Counted from the stretch's first letter, positions 45,800-57,647 are shown. The stretch: DNA of 64,000 nucleotides from Erythroxylum novogranatense (GCA_029891385.1 CM057231.1:62231103-62295102); one strand, 5' to 3'. The notes: generated by a model from the letters alone, not told the origin. Translations and numbers: made by a program.

Positions 45800-47590
45800 G
45801 GTTTATTGATTAACTCCTACCCAAATTTCACGGTTTGGCGGAGAGGACCCTACATGCATCTTCGAGTCCTCACAATGATCTGTCAAAGTATGAAGCTGTA
45901 GAGCACATCTCGACCAGTCTTTGTGGAAGGTATTCCACTTGTCGTTAGAAGGAAAGGTCCGGAGTGGTACATGAGCCTCCCAAGGCATGTCGCGAATGCC
46001 TATCATAGTTGGGCCAACTTGCGGAAAGCTTTCCAGGAAAAATATTTTCCAGCCTCGAGGACTTCGTCGATGCGAAAAGAGATTTATTCCGCCAAGCAGG
46101 ATTACGATGAATCCTTATATGACTTTTGGAACAGATTCCAAGATCTGTTATCTCGGTGCCCCCATCATCAGATCCCTGATGAACAATTGGTTCAATATTT
46201 TTACGATGGGGTGAAAAATCAGGAAAAGGGAATGTTGGATGCTGCGTCGGGAGGTTCGTTGATTGACCTCACCGCACCTGAAGCATGGGCCTTGATCAAG
46301 AGGATGGCCCTAAATCATCAGCAATATAGTGTCAGAGATTCCAGGAATGTGAATGAAGTAGGAGCCATGACGGCTCAAACTAAGAGTATGGAAAGCCTGG
46401 AATCGAAGGTGGATTCCCTGGAGCATAGGATAACTTCACGCTTATCCTCGATCACTACCGAGCTTAAGAATCAATGTGCATCGCCCATCGCCTTCCATCG
46501 AATCGTCGCACCTAGTTGCGAATCTTGTGGATCGGTGATGCACATTTCGATGTCCGTCCGAAAGGTATGAAGAAGTGTCCGCTGTTTACCCGGCGGACAA
46601 AATTCTAAGTGGGACCCGTGATCCAACACATATAACGAAGGATGGAGATCTCATCCTAACTTCGCTTGGAGGAATAATGAAGGAAGAGCACCCAACCGTT
46701 TTCAACAAGTGGAGTGGAGCCGACCATCTACAAACCAGCTTCCGATCGAAGCGTTGACGGTGCAACCACGCCCACCAAACGAGGACACTAATCGCCGCAT
46801 GGTATGATGACGTTGATGAAAGAGGAACGAACTTCCACAAAATCAATTCAACGCCATCGCGAACCTCATCCAACAGACTCGCTAAGAATGCTGCCCGCTT
46901 TAGTGCCTTGGAGAAACGCATGGAGCAATGGGAGACCAAGGCCGAGAACATGAACGCCTATGTCACCCAATTGTCTAATAATTTGAGTGACAACCAAGCT
47001 CGGAGCGAGGATCCATTCCTCCAACACGGTAATAAACCCAAGATTTTAAATGCAATTGAGTTGAGGAGGAAAGAAAGTGCATTTCGACATTCCTAAAGAA
47101 GAAGAATGCACCGAGGAAATTGAGGTTGAAGAAGCGCCTCAGTGAGAGAGAAGTGTCGTGCGATCGAGAGTGATCGCGAAGAAGAATTGTTGAGGAACAA
47201 GAAGCAATCAACAATTGAGGATAAAGAGCAATCATTGAGCATTTCGGAATAAGAGTCGATAAGGATAAATCGGCGAAATGAACCAGCCAAGAAGGAAGTC
47301 AACTTACAGACCTCCTTTTCGAACTCAGATCCGATGAGCAAGAGAGTTAATGAGCTCAAACACGAAAAAGAAATCATTGACCTGTTTGGGAAGGTTGAAG
47401 TCAACGTGCCCTGCTGGATTTGATTAAGAAAGTGCGGCTTCGCCAAGTACCAAGGATTTGTGCACAAACAAGCGAAAATTTAGGCCTAATGAACGTGTCC
47501 ACCGAGTTCAAATGTGTCGCTTTATTTAAGCCCCAAATCCCATAGAAGTGCCAAGATCCGTGCTCATTTACCATTCCTTGTGTTATAGGA
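45800..47590 (+). pseudogene. gag: Athila-like gag, frameshifted
   Basis: The best part is open from 45923 to 46570. It matches the Ty3/gypsy retrotransposon gag domain, with RHVANAYHSWANLRKAFQEK near the start and YDFWNRFQDLLSRCPHH, QLVQYFYDGV and a coiled-coil-like tail (SLESKVDSLEHRI). The domain's beginning (FHGLA wording near 45830) is in other frames. Further gag-type wording (GWRSHPNFAW) is found in another frame at about 46635-46680. From about 46700 to 47590 only degenerate, frameshifted sequence can be followed. Gag is not functional. Confidence 0.75.
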
Positions 47591-48203
47591 AAGGTAACAA
47601 TTGGGAGAGCATTATTGGATTTGGGAGCGGCGATTAACGTAATGCCGAATCATCTATGAAGCCCAGGGCGTTAAGAGCATAAAGCCTACTTCGGTAGTCT
47701 TACAGTTGGCTGATAGATCATTCCGACATCCAGTGGGAATCATCGAGGACATCTTGGTCCAAGTGAAAGGTTTAGTGTTTCCTGCCGATTTTTACGTGTT
47801 GGACATGACCTCTGAAGTGGTGCAGGACACTTCTCTGATCCTTGGACGACCCTTCCTGCGAACTGCGAGCACAATGATTAACATGAAGGATGGAAAGATC
47901 ACCATGGAGGTTGGTGATCAACACGTTAGCTTCAACATGTATGAAGCTATGAAGCACCCTAACGAGGAATACTCCTTGCTTGGGGTGAATATGCTTGATG
48001 TGCTTGTGGATGATGCATGTGTTGATTTCGGCCACACTTTGACCCATCCTACTGACACTCTCTTCGGAGAAGATTATTTTGATGATAGTGCAGGTGCCTA
48101 TTCGGATATGGGAATGGACATGGAGCTGCCCAAGACCCAAGCTGTTGACATGGAGCTTGGATATCGACTGCCCGTCCATCCCGAGCTACAAGATCCACCG
48201 TGA
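47591..48203 (+). pseudogene. Athila-like aspartic protease region
   Basis: The retropepsin active site D-L-G-A is at 47618-47629 in the wording LLDLGAAINVMP. After a frame change, an open stretch from about 47703 to the TGA at 48201-48203 carries PVGIIEDILVQV, FPADFYVLDM and LILGRPFLRT, typical of the second half of Athila proteases. Instead of continuing into RT, the frame runs into an acidic tail and stops. The loss of RT here is shown by what follows: a polypurine-like AAGTGTGGGGGGG tract about 95 bp downstream. Confidence 0.8.
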
Positions 48204-49177
48204 GCACCAGGTGTTTCTCTTCCTGCCTTTTCGATATATATTTGTGCACGTTCTTTGATTTGATTTGATATGTTGTGTTGCATGAATGTGTTGATTAAGT
48301 GTGGGGGGGAGAGACCCAACGATGAGGTTTAAATTTGTAGTTAGGTAGGATTTCCCTTTCCGTTTGAATAAAGTGTTTCCCTTTGTTAGCTCTGTGTTCT
48401 TCCTAATAAAGCATGATTAGATTGACGAGAATGGTTGATATGTGGGATGATTAATTGAATGATTGTGCAAACTGAGTAGGATCCTTAGACATTGTGATGC
48501 TTACGGGTAGTTACCGCAATGAAAGCGGATCTAGGGTTTTACTACTTGTTCGCCGCGCTTAGGGATCGCTTCGTCATGGCGAATAAGGACATCTCCGCCC
48601 CTCTGGACCGTTGGACATCTCTTTTGTCCGAGGGCCATTTCTGTCTTTTCCTCTCTCGCGTCCTTTCATCTCCCGCGTCTTCTTCTTCTTCTTCTTTTTC
48701 TTTCTCCTTCCCTCCTCATTTCGCCGCCACCTTGTTTGCCTCGCCGCCGCTCCTCTCTCGTGCCCTCTCGCTGTTTGAAGCTCCCAATCTCCTCTAATCT
48801 CCTTCCAACTGCGTTTTAACCCTTCCGTAAGTGTTCCTATTCCCTCCTCTTGTCCATTTTCGTTGTTATTCGTTAGATTTGAGGCAAACAGCGAACGCTA
48901 TTCGTCGCAATCGTTATGCGAATCGCCATTCACCGCGGCGAATTTCATATCTCGCCGCTGCAAAAGCGTAGGGTATCGGTTCGCGCGATTTAATGTTCTT
49001 GCTAGCCGCAATGACGAAGATGCCAGTCACGCGGCGAACATCTGTTAGGCTGCGGCGAATGGCGAAGTCTCCTCTAGCCGCAATAATGCTCCTGCTCGTT
49101 CGGCGAATGGTCAAGACTTTGATTACATGTAATTTTCTTAGTTTAATGCACGTTCTAACGTTTGTGTGTGCGGGATT
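48204..49177 (+). other. Non-coding spacer with GCGGCGA/TCGCCGC array, upstream of the accessory frame
   Basis: It holds a polypurine-like tract at about 48297-48311 and a CT-rich stretch at 48660-48730. An array of both orientations of GCGGCGAAT lies at about 48888-49106. GCGGCGA starts at 49031 and 49052 (21 bp); GCCGC words start at 48954, 49005 and 49077 (51 and 72 bp). The array ends about 70 bp before the accessory start codon. Confidence 0.6.
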
Positions 49178-50330
49178 ATGCCTAGAATGAAACAAGCCTC
49201 TAGACCGAGCAAAGAACCATCCTCTTCTTCCTCCGATCACACCATTTCCCTTCCTCGCAACCTTCCGTTTTCCTCTCGTCTCGGTAGATCCACGAGTATG
49301 ATCACCGGCAACTCGTGTTGCCGGTCAAGATATACTTAAGGAAAAACCATTTCCTCTAACCCCTGCAATAAACCCTTTTGTCCGTCAGCTTTTCGAATTA
49401 GACTTAGCTAGCCTTGCTCAACCTAATTCTATTGGCAACCTCACATTTGTCCGCCAATACTATTCATATGCTCGCTACTTTCCGGGGTGTTTCCATTCCC
49501 GATGTTTTCACTTCCGTAATTATCCGTGAGCATTACCATCTTTCCGTCGTCCCTCATTGCCAATATTCCGACCTCCTCCGTGATTACCCATGGGAGGAAG
49601 TCATTGGTACTCTCTGCACTGCAGGGTCTCAGTGGCTTCAACCCCGTGGTTCTCAACGGTACATCCGTCGGACCACCCTCCTTCCTGAAGCTCGTCCCTG
49701 GTTACATTTTATATGTAACAATATTATGCCGACCCTCCATCTTTCTAACATCCCCAAAGAGCAGGCCCTATATATCTACCTGCTGATGACTGGCCGTCCT
49801 GTAGACCTAGCCCCTGTCATTTCCGCTGCCCTTCGCCAGTGTGTTCTCTCCACCAACCCTAAACACAAACTCCTTTTCCCCCATCTCATTTCCAATCTGT
49901 TCCGACCTATCGAGTCCGGAACATCCGCCGATCTCACCTTTTCACCGCCTCTCCATTTGTCTATGTCCGTTTTGGTCAGCCACGTGCCATTCCACCCCCA
50001 CCTCCTGCCTAACCTGCTTCAACATCTTCTTCCCCACCCTCACCTAGAGCCCCTTCTCCCGTCCTTCCTGTTTCTCCCGAGGCTTTGCCTCGTCAACCCT
50101 CCCCGCCCTCTGTTCCCCCCGCTTCTTCTGAGGTGGCTCTGCTGCGTGAGGAAGTCCTTCAGCTTCAGGCCCGGTTCACTTCTTTCGAGACTCAGGTGGC
50201 CGCCACGCATTCCCTGCTCACTATGATTGCGGCCCACCTCGGGCTGCCTATTCCGTCTCAGGCACCGGCTTCTTCGAATGCTCTAGCTCTTCTCATGCAC
50301 GCCTCGCTAACCGATCATCCCGCCACATAG
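49178..50330 (+). pseudogene. Accessory frame of the Athila-like element, plant transposon-protein (PF20167-like) domain
   Basis: The ATG at 49178 (MPRMKQASRPSKEPSSSSS) fits a start, but at least three frame changes (near 49310, 49480 and 49945) are needed to follow the protein. Its core, in order, shows FVRQYYSYA, GVSIPDVF, YPWEEVIG, LPEARPWLHFI and KEQALYIYLLMTGRPV. I recognise this as similar to the domain called putative plant transposon protein (PF20167, from memory). A proline-rich linker and a short coiled coil (SEVALLREEVLQLQARFTS) close it, ending at the stop at 50328-50330. No signal peptide or membrane segment is evident, so an envelope role is unsupported. Its function is unknown. 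Confidence 0.65.
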
Positions 50331-51703
50331 TCAGGCTGCTTTATTTTCTTTTGTTGTTGTTTTTCCTGTATTTTCTTTTCTTCGTTGTATTTTTTTTAGT
50401 TCGTTCTCCGGATCCTCTTTTTGTACATTACATTTTGAGCTTAATGCTATATCCACATTTCTGTTTTGTCTATTTTGTTTCGTTTCCTCGGCCTCCTGCT
50501 ACTTTTGTCATTGTGGACAATGCCATGTTTAAGTGTGGGGAGCCGTTCCTTTATATTTTGCATTGTACACCTATTAAAACTTGTGCATAATTTTGTGGGC
50601 CCGTTGCTTTTCTTGATAAATTTGGACTCGATCAAACATTTTCTGGACTCGTTCTTTTGTGCCCTTGCATGCAAAGCCCTTATAAGTTTCAAACGATACT
50701 TGAGTTTTGTGAAAATGCTCTCCATTCTTGAACGATAATTGGTTTTGGCAAAATTTTAACTTTTGAAGTTTTCAAAACAAAGTAAATGGGAACATGCTAA
50801 CAAGGTAGCATTTTAAGTTTTAAGTTTTGAGATTGATCATTGAGACAAAACCTTGTTGGAAGGATATTCGAGCCAAAGATTTTTCTTCTATATTTTGTGT
50901 GTGCATCCGCTTGGTTCATGCTTCTAGAATTTGTGTCGCTTTTACTCAAAGCTTGATGGACTAGATTTTGTGGATATGATAGAGGCGTTCTTTCTTTCAA
51001 ATTTCTTTCCCCAAACACCAACCCCTAAACACCGTTCCTTGCTAGCCCTTTGAGCCTTCTTCTTATGAGCATTTGCATGCATTATTTTCAGATAGCGTCA
51101 ATAGTCGGTTTGTTCTATTTTAGTGAAAAAAAGTTAGTCTTGTTTATTCCAAAAAGGGATAATAATGTGTATTGAATCCCAAATGGGATTAGTATCTCAA
51201 AATGAAAAAAAAATTCAATCAAAATTTAGTTTAGTAGAGGTCTAGTTTCATTATAGATTATCGACATCGATCCTCATTTTATGCCATGCTCATATTTTCT
51301 TTTTTCTCACATCATCCATTCATTTAGCCTTCCGCTCATTACAACCCTTAAAGACCTCTTGATCTTCAAATTGATAGTCCTTGTAGTGGAGAAATAAAAT
51401 TGATACAAGCTTATGGTAGGAGATGTATTAAGTAGATTGAGAGAAAATATCCCTACTATACAAGTGAGTTGATCGTAAACACCATATCCCGAGTGATTCT
51501 CCGTTGTTCAATCTCTTGTGCTTAAATTCTTTCAATGTTTGTTTTATTAGCACTCTTTCAATTTCTTTGCGTTAGAATTCGATAAAGTGAATTGAGTCAA
51601 TTTTGGTTGTTGTTTGAGCATGGGGCAGAATTTTCTTTTACTCTTGTACCTTTTGACTCTTATAAGCTTTGTTCAGAGTACAAAGGTTTAAGTGTGGGGA
51701 ATT
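50331..51703 (+). other. 3' non-coding region of the Athila-like element
   Basis: T-rich sequence without a domain-bearing frame. AAGTGTGGGG occurs at about 50530 and again at about 51690; the second is followed by AATT and abuts the 3' LTR, so it is the functional-looking polypurine tract. Confidence 0.7.
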
Positions 51704-53157
51704 TGATTGGACCAAATTTATACTATAAATTAGGCCCGCTTTCTCTAGTAATTATGCATCTGTTGACTCACGATCTATGATTTTTATGCTTATTTTGGTC
51801 CCGCATTCGAGTTTTGATAAATTGAACATTGTCGATTTTGTTGTCATTTGTCATTAATTACGCATAATTTTATTGGGACAATTGATACTGCAAATGGGTT
51901 GTATTTTGTAGGACCAAAGGAGTCAACATTCAAGAAGTCAATATGCCGCGAGATTTCTTTGCTAACCTAAACCTCCATTCACGCAAGCGGCGAATAAATT
52001 AATCTGAATTACTTGACTGCGACGAGTGACCATCCGGACTTCGCCATGAACTCACAACCATTCGCCGCAATAATGTCTGTAACCCGCCTATATTTGGCAA
52101 AGTATCCATTATTCAATTCGCCCGACGTATCCCTATAAAAGCTTGCCATTTAGGGCAAAAAGGACTACCGCATGAGTTTTTTTCTTTTCCTCCCTTTTCT
52201 TCGTTCTTCTCCGCTTTCTTTCATTCTTTTACTGCTTTCGCTTCTAATAGGTTTTCATTACGTATACTGAGTTCAGCCACGCATAACGTTCATTGTCTTC
52301 ATCTTCAACAGTTAAATCGTCGATCATGAGTATCGGTGATTCTCCAGCGGTGATGGAGTTGGCGGAGTCATGGCTGCTAAATCAATATTCTCCCAAAATG
52401 TAGCGAAGGTCGGAGTTCCATGAGCTTCAAGGGGTAATCAACCATAGTTTTAGATTTTTGTCATGTTTTGTAAAACCTCCGAGTTGGAGATTGCGATATA
52501 TGATGGATTGAATCCGGCTATAGTTTAATCGGATGTAAAACTTTGATTTATGGTGTGGATTAGTTTGTGTTGGATATTGTTATGAAATACATGAAGTTTA
52601 ATGTATGTTAAACAGATTTGCATGAGTTAATTTAATCTACCTAGTTGTGTTTGATTGAATTGATTGTGTTTTATCTGGTTAACTTATTGCATAAATCATT
52701 TCATGCCATACACTAAGGGTTTTAACAAGCTTTAATTTATCGAGTTGATCAATTAAATCTTGGACTTAACGAGTTGTTAAGGTTGTGTTTTCGAAACTTA
52801 GTGGATTTTAAACCCCGATATTTATTTTGAGTGATGATGACCGAGCCGCATTTTCAGGAGAGTTTTAATTAATTGTTTTCAGTCTCATTTAATTTAAATT
52901 GCCTTATCTTTTCAAAATCCCAAAAATATTTACCTTTGCTTTAGTTTAGTTTAATTTTAGATTAATCAATCAAAACCCCCTTTTATTGCTTTCATTGCAT
53001 GCATAATTCAAACATTAGGTTAGTTTAGGATCAATTGGTGCATTGGTTCCTTGAGAGTCGACCCGAGGTTGCATCCTGTATTGCAATCCTTGGTATAAAT
53101 TTTATTTGACCGGTTTCCAAGGATCAATTCTTAAATTGAACGATAAGCCGCCGATCA
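51704..53157 (+). mobile_element. 3' LTR of the Athila-like element
   Basis: 1454 bp, TGATTGG to GATCA, co-linear with the 5' LTR and followed by the ATGAG duplication. TATAAAA is at 52134-52140. Confidence 0.88.
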
Positions 53158-54722
53158 ATGAGCAATTGAGCCTTCATCTCATTAGTAGAACCCAAGAATA
53201 TAGAAGAAGCTCTTGAAGATGAAAACTGACTATTAGCTATGCAAGAAGAGCTTAATCAATTCAAGCGGAATGATGTATGGGATTTGGTAGCTCCACCAAA
53301 GGACAAGGCCATTATTGGAGTCAAGTGGGTAAATCGGATAAAATATGATGAGAATGGTGAAGCGATTAAAAATAAATCAAGGTTAGTGGCTCAAGGATTT
53401 TATCAAGAAGAAGGCCTTGATTACAATGAGACATATGCTCCTGTGGCTCGGTTGGAGGCAATTAGACTATTATGTGCTTTTGCGTCTCATAAAAGGATCA
53501 AATTAAATCAAATGGACGTCAAGAGCGCATTTCTCAATGGATACATTCAAGAGGAAGTCTATGTCAAACAACCACCGGGATTTGAAGATCATGAGCATCC
53601 GGATTATGTCTACAAACTCAAGAAGGCACTCTATGGATTAAAGCAAGCACCTAGAGCATGGTATGAAAGGTTAAGTACTTTTCTAACTCAACATGGGTAT
53701 GTTCGTGGTAAGATTGATAATACTTTATTCATTAAACATGTTGATAAGGATATGCTTATTTGTCAAATTTATGTTGATGATATTGTGTTTGGTGCTACTA
53801 ATGAATTTTTGTGCAAAGAATTTAGTGATTTAATGCAAGGCAAATTTGAATTGAGCATGATGGGGGAACTCAAGTTCTTTCTTAGATTGCAAATCAAGCA
53901 ACAAAAAATGGCATTTTCATCCACTAATCTAAGTATACCAAGGAACTTCTTAAGAAGTTTAAAATGGAAGGATGCAAAGTGGCAGCAACACCAATGGCAA
54001 CAAATGTGGTCTTGAAGAAACATGAACATGAAGAAGATGTTGATCAAAAACTCTATAGAGGTATGATCGGCTCTCTCTTGTATTTAACTACTTCTAGACC
54101 TGATATTATGTTTTCCACGTGTCTTTGTGCTAGATTTCAATCTTGCCCTAAGATTTCTCATTTGAGTGCTTGCAAAAGAATATTTAGATATTTGAGTAGA
54201 ACTGTTAATCTTGGTTTATGGTATCCTAGTTGTGAATCATTTGATTTGTATGCTTATAGTGATGCTGATCATGGTGGCTGTAGGATAGATAGAAAAAGCA
54301 CTAGTGGCTTGTGTCATTTCCTAGGCTCATCTTTGATTTCTTGGGCTAGTAAAAAGGAAGTTAGTGTAGCCATTTCTACTGCTGAATCTGAATATGTAGC
54401 AGCTGGGAATGCATGTGCCCAAGTTCTTTGGATTAAACATCAATTGCTTGATTATGGTATTGTGGTTAAAAATATTCCTATTTATTGTGATAATACCAGT
54501 GCAATTTGTTTGAGTAAAAATCCAATTCTGCATAGTAGAACAAAGCATATAGAAATTAGACATCATTTCATCCGTGATCATTGTTTAAAAGGTGACATTT
54601 GCTTGAAGCATGTATCATCTAGTGACCAATTAGCTGACATTTTTACTAAACCTCTTAAGGAAGATGTGTTTATGAATATTAAATTGAGACTAGGCATGTG
54701 TGATTTAAATTCCTTTGTTTGA
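53158..54722 (+). pseudogene. pol: SIRE-type reverse transcriptase and RNase H
   Basis: This resumes the frame cut at 43652. A TGA near 53173 and another at 53227-53229 (probably a former tryptophan codon) precede a long open stretch from 53239. RT shows VWDLVAPPKDK, VKSAFLNGYIQEEVYVKQPPG, YGLKQAPRAWYERL and YVDD at 53770-53781. One frameshift near 53950 separates it from the RNase H part. That part reads LYAYSDADHGG (catalytic Asp) and STAESEYVAA, then NTSAICLSKNP and DQLADIFTKPL before the stop at 54720-54722. Apart from the two stops and the frameshift it is the best-preserved pol in the window. Confidence 0.88.
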
Positions 54723-55307
54723 TTTTTTTTAACTACATTCATATATCAAATGGTCAAATTATGAGGCAAATGTGCAATTACATCTGAAGATTCCATCATC
54801 ATGACTTACACTTAGGCTGAAATGTGATTGATTTGGAGTTCTGATATATTCTAGTCGACTAATGGGTGTCTAAGTCGACTAATTGGTGACTTGTCTAGTA
54901 ACAAGTCGACTTATATGGATCAATAAGTCGACCTATGTTATACGCAGCTCTTTGGACTTGGAGTTATATGAGGATAAGTCGACTTATAAGGTTCGACAAG
55001 TTGACTTATGAAGGTCGATAAGTCGACTTATGGAGGTAAACAAGTCGACCTATGTTTACTCGGACTCTTTAAAACCTCTTCTCCCTTTCATTCTCCGAAA
55101 CCCTATTCTCTCTAAAACCTCTAAAATTTCTTCTCCAAGTCGACTTAGCTCTTGAAATCTCTTCAGATCTTCTCTACCCATAAACTTTCGACCTACTTTA
55201 TCACATTACCCACTCATTATCTCTTCAAATCACCCTTCTTTTTGAAAACCCCTCTCTCATATTTCTCAAACCCTAACTTGCAATTTTTCCCCTTCTCTCT
55301 AAAATCC
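54723..55307 (+). repeat. Non-coding spacer with ATAAGTCGACTTAT array before the SIRE accessory frame
   Basis: GTCGAC-type cores start at 54854, 54874, 54905, 54927, 54978, 55000 (GTTGAC), 55022 and 55044, steps of 20, 31, 22, 51, 22, 22 and 22 bp. A CT-rich, promoter- or 5'UTR-like stretch follows (55060-55300), containing one more GTCGAC near 55138, up to the accessory ATG at 55308. Confidence 0.8.
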
Positions 55308-56560
55308 ATGGCTCCTCGAAAATCTTTAAGGAAAGGGAAAGAAACCGCTCCTCCACAAGGTCCCCGCGTTCATTATGGACCAGAGTTTGTGGGTCTTCTT
55401 CGAGAGGAGATGTTCCAGAGAGGATGATGTGGTTGAACCCAGGTTTGTGTCAAGGGACGCACAAACTCTGTATTACAAGGTGCTCCAAAATGAAGTATTG
55501 ATTCCTTGATGAGATTTGGTAGGGTGAGCTAGACCATAGTGAGTTTACTGATGTGTTTGCTGAAATTACAAATCTTGGACTGCGAGATTTTTTAGGATTT
55601 CAGAATGATATTTATGAAGATGTAGTAAGGGTGTTCTATATAAATCTCATTGTGACTGGTAGTAATGTTGAGGATGGAGCTAATCTGACATCCAAAATTA
55701 ACGGGAAAGAAATTTATCTGTGTGAATCAAATTTGTGTACTTTGTTTCATTTGCTTAGAGGAGGAGTAAGACCTAGAGCATCTTTTACTGACTTTGATAT
55801 TTTGAGGAATGAGGCTGGTGATACTGATGAGGAAGCCGACGAGAATTTCGGCTATACTGAAGAAAAAGAGGCTGATCTGCTCAATCGATTATGTTCAGAT
55901 CATTCCCCTCCCTTTGAGGCTATGGATCTGCCTTTAAATTATCGGTTATTACATTATGCAATCAACAGGGTTGTTTACCCAGAGAAGGCTAGTAATAATC
56001 AAATTACTTCCTTAGATAAGGAGATTCTTTGGCACATGGAAGAAGGGAGGAAAATCAATTATCCGAGCTTGATTATTCAAATGATGAGGAAAAAGGCTAG
56101 TTTATTACGAGGACAGCTGAAAGGGAAACCAGTCCGGCATAAAGGAATGCCTTATGCTGCTTTGATAACCTCTCTCTCTCAGTTCCAACGGTGTGATCTG
56201 AATTCCTATGCTCATCTTCCTTATCCTCAGAGTTGGAGATTCACGCCTTATAACTTGAGAAGCATGAAGCTGGTAAAAAAAGTTAAAAAAGGCTGGGTCT
56301 ACTCTTATCATGTCGAGAAGTTTGGTCTGACTTTAGAAGGTGAGCAGGTACCTCCGAGGCAACGATCTAAGAGGGCAGCGGATCGTCCAAGTAGCTCTCG
56401 ACCTAGCAATGTGAGAAGAAGTGAGGTATCTCACGAGGAGATAAATGAAATCAACGAGCAATTGGATGACCTCAACGATCGTTTGATAACATACAGATGT
56501 GCTTTTTGGGTTTGCAAAGAAAATGGATGCTCAACATCTCATGCTCAAGAAGATTTTTAA
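55308..56560 (+). pseudogene. SIRE-type accessory frame after pol, PF20167-like
   Basis: The ATG at 55308 has a good context (CCATGG) and opens a basic N-terminus (MAPRKSLRKGKETAPP). The frame breaks at the TGA at 55425-55427 and again at 55507-55509. From about 55553 to 56560 it is open. The core shows LGLRDFLGF, YEDVVRVFYINLIV, NGKEIYLCESNLCTLFHL and LNYRLLHYAINRVVYP, the same general pattern (globular domain with V-R-x-F-Y) as the accessory frame at 49178-50330. A basic linker and a coiled-coil-like HEEINEINEQLDDLNDRL follow. SIRE elements are known to carry an extra frame here, often called envelope-like. I see no membrane segment. Confidence 0.65.
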
Positions 56561-57032
56561 GAAATTAGGTTGTAGGTATGATGATTCTTCGTCATGATGT
56601 GTATTGACTTTTGCCTTGACCGACATTTAATCTTCTGTTTCTGTTTTGTATCTTTGGTGCTTTTTGCGTTAATTGTTGGATTGATATATTTTGTAATGAC
56701 TATTGCTCTTATTTGTGTTTGATGCTGTGTTTGTTTATAAACTTCATTTGAGACTATTTTTCCTATTGATTTTTTATTATGACAAAAAGGGGGAGTAAAA
56801 TTGGAAATTGATATTTAATTGATATTTGGTCACAGTCATTTGATTGAGGGGGAGTGAAAATTGTTTGATTTGCGACTATCTTGATTTCTATTAAATTAAT
56901 TGGTTTATTAATTAAGGGGGAGACAAACTAACCATCAAGACAAGGGATTAAAAACCTTAATCAAGTTTTATGTTTTTTTTCAAATTTCTTTTCAATTTCT
57001 AAATATTTTGTCATTATCAAAAAGGGGGAGAT
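56561..57032 (+). other. 3' non-coding region and polypurine tract of the SIRE-type element
   Basis: Three purine blocks (AAAAAGGGGGAG near 56785, GAGGGGGAGTG near 56845 and AAGGGGGAGAC near 56915) precede the final AAAAGGGGGAGAT at 57019-57032, which abuts the LTR. Repeated polypurine blocks are usual in this lineage. Confidence 0.75.
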
Positions 57033-57281
57033 TGTTGGACCAATGGTGGTTGACAAATTAAATCCCTTTATGTTTTGATAATAATAAAATATCTAGAATT
57101 AGTTAAGAAATTATTTCAGGTATTTTGGAATTATTATTCAATGAAAGAATTGTGCAAATCAAGATGGGCAAGTGATAAATCATTGAAGAATCAAGTTGGG
57201 AGTTTCCTTATAAGTGAAAAAGACATTAATAATGAGGATTATTAAAGATTTGGTTGAATGTTACTGTTGAAGCCAACATAA

Positions 57282-57523
57282 GTCCACTTGCACAGCATAA
57301 GTCGACTTATACATCAAGATCTGAACAGCATAAGTCGACTAGAAAAGCATAAGTCGACTAACATATGAAGTTATGTCAACACAAGTCGACTAATCATACA
57401 TAAGTCGACTTATCGTGGACCATAAGTCGACTTACATAGCACAAGTCGACTTATAGAAGAGCGGAGATGCAATTTTACGTAAAATGTTGTCACAAGTCGA
57501 CTTATACATGACGACAAGTCGAC
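57282..57523 (+). repeat. GTCGAC array in the U3 of the SIRE LTR
   Basis: Cores start at 57282 (GTCCAC), 57301, 57334, 57353, 57385, 57404, 57426, 57445, 57496 and 57518, steps of 19, 33, 19, 32, 19, 22, 19, 51 and 22 bp. Most units read ATAAGTCGACTTA. The array ends about 125 bp before the TATA box. The palindrome TTTTACGTAAAA lies in its 51-bp gap. Confidence 0.85.
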
Positions 57524-57647
57524 TTATGGGTATAGCAAATTAATTCCAACGGTCCAATTAGCTACAAATGTAAAGGAGGATGTTAAGAAACGGTCATAAC
57601 AATCATACAACGACTAGAATGACTTCCAACAACTATTTTTCTCCAAA

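Larger units (their letters stand above)
43653..53157 (+). mobile_element. Athila-like Ty3/gypsy element lacking RT, RNase H and integrase
   Basis: It is flanked by ATGAG (43648-43652 and 53158-53162). LTRs run TGATTGG to GATCA, with a tRNA-Asp-type primer site after the first. The interior has gag, part of a retropepsin and then an accessory frame; no RT, RNase H or integrase motif was seen. The tract AAGTGTGGGG occurs three times downstream (about 48297, 50530 and 51690). It must have depended on another element for mobility. Confidence 0.85.

Noticed and set aside
49178..50330. A host gene inside the repeats
   Set aside because: It lies between the LTRs of the Athila-like element, framed by ATGAG duplications, and matches a transposon-associated domain.
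55308..56560. Envelope glycoprotein of an endogenous virus
   Set aside because: No signal peptide, membrane helix or fusion-type segment is visible; a coiled-coil end and a PF20167-like core fit better.
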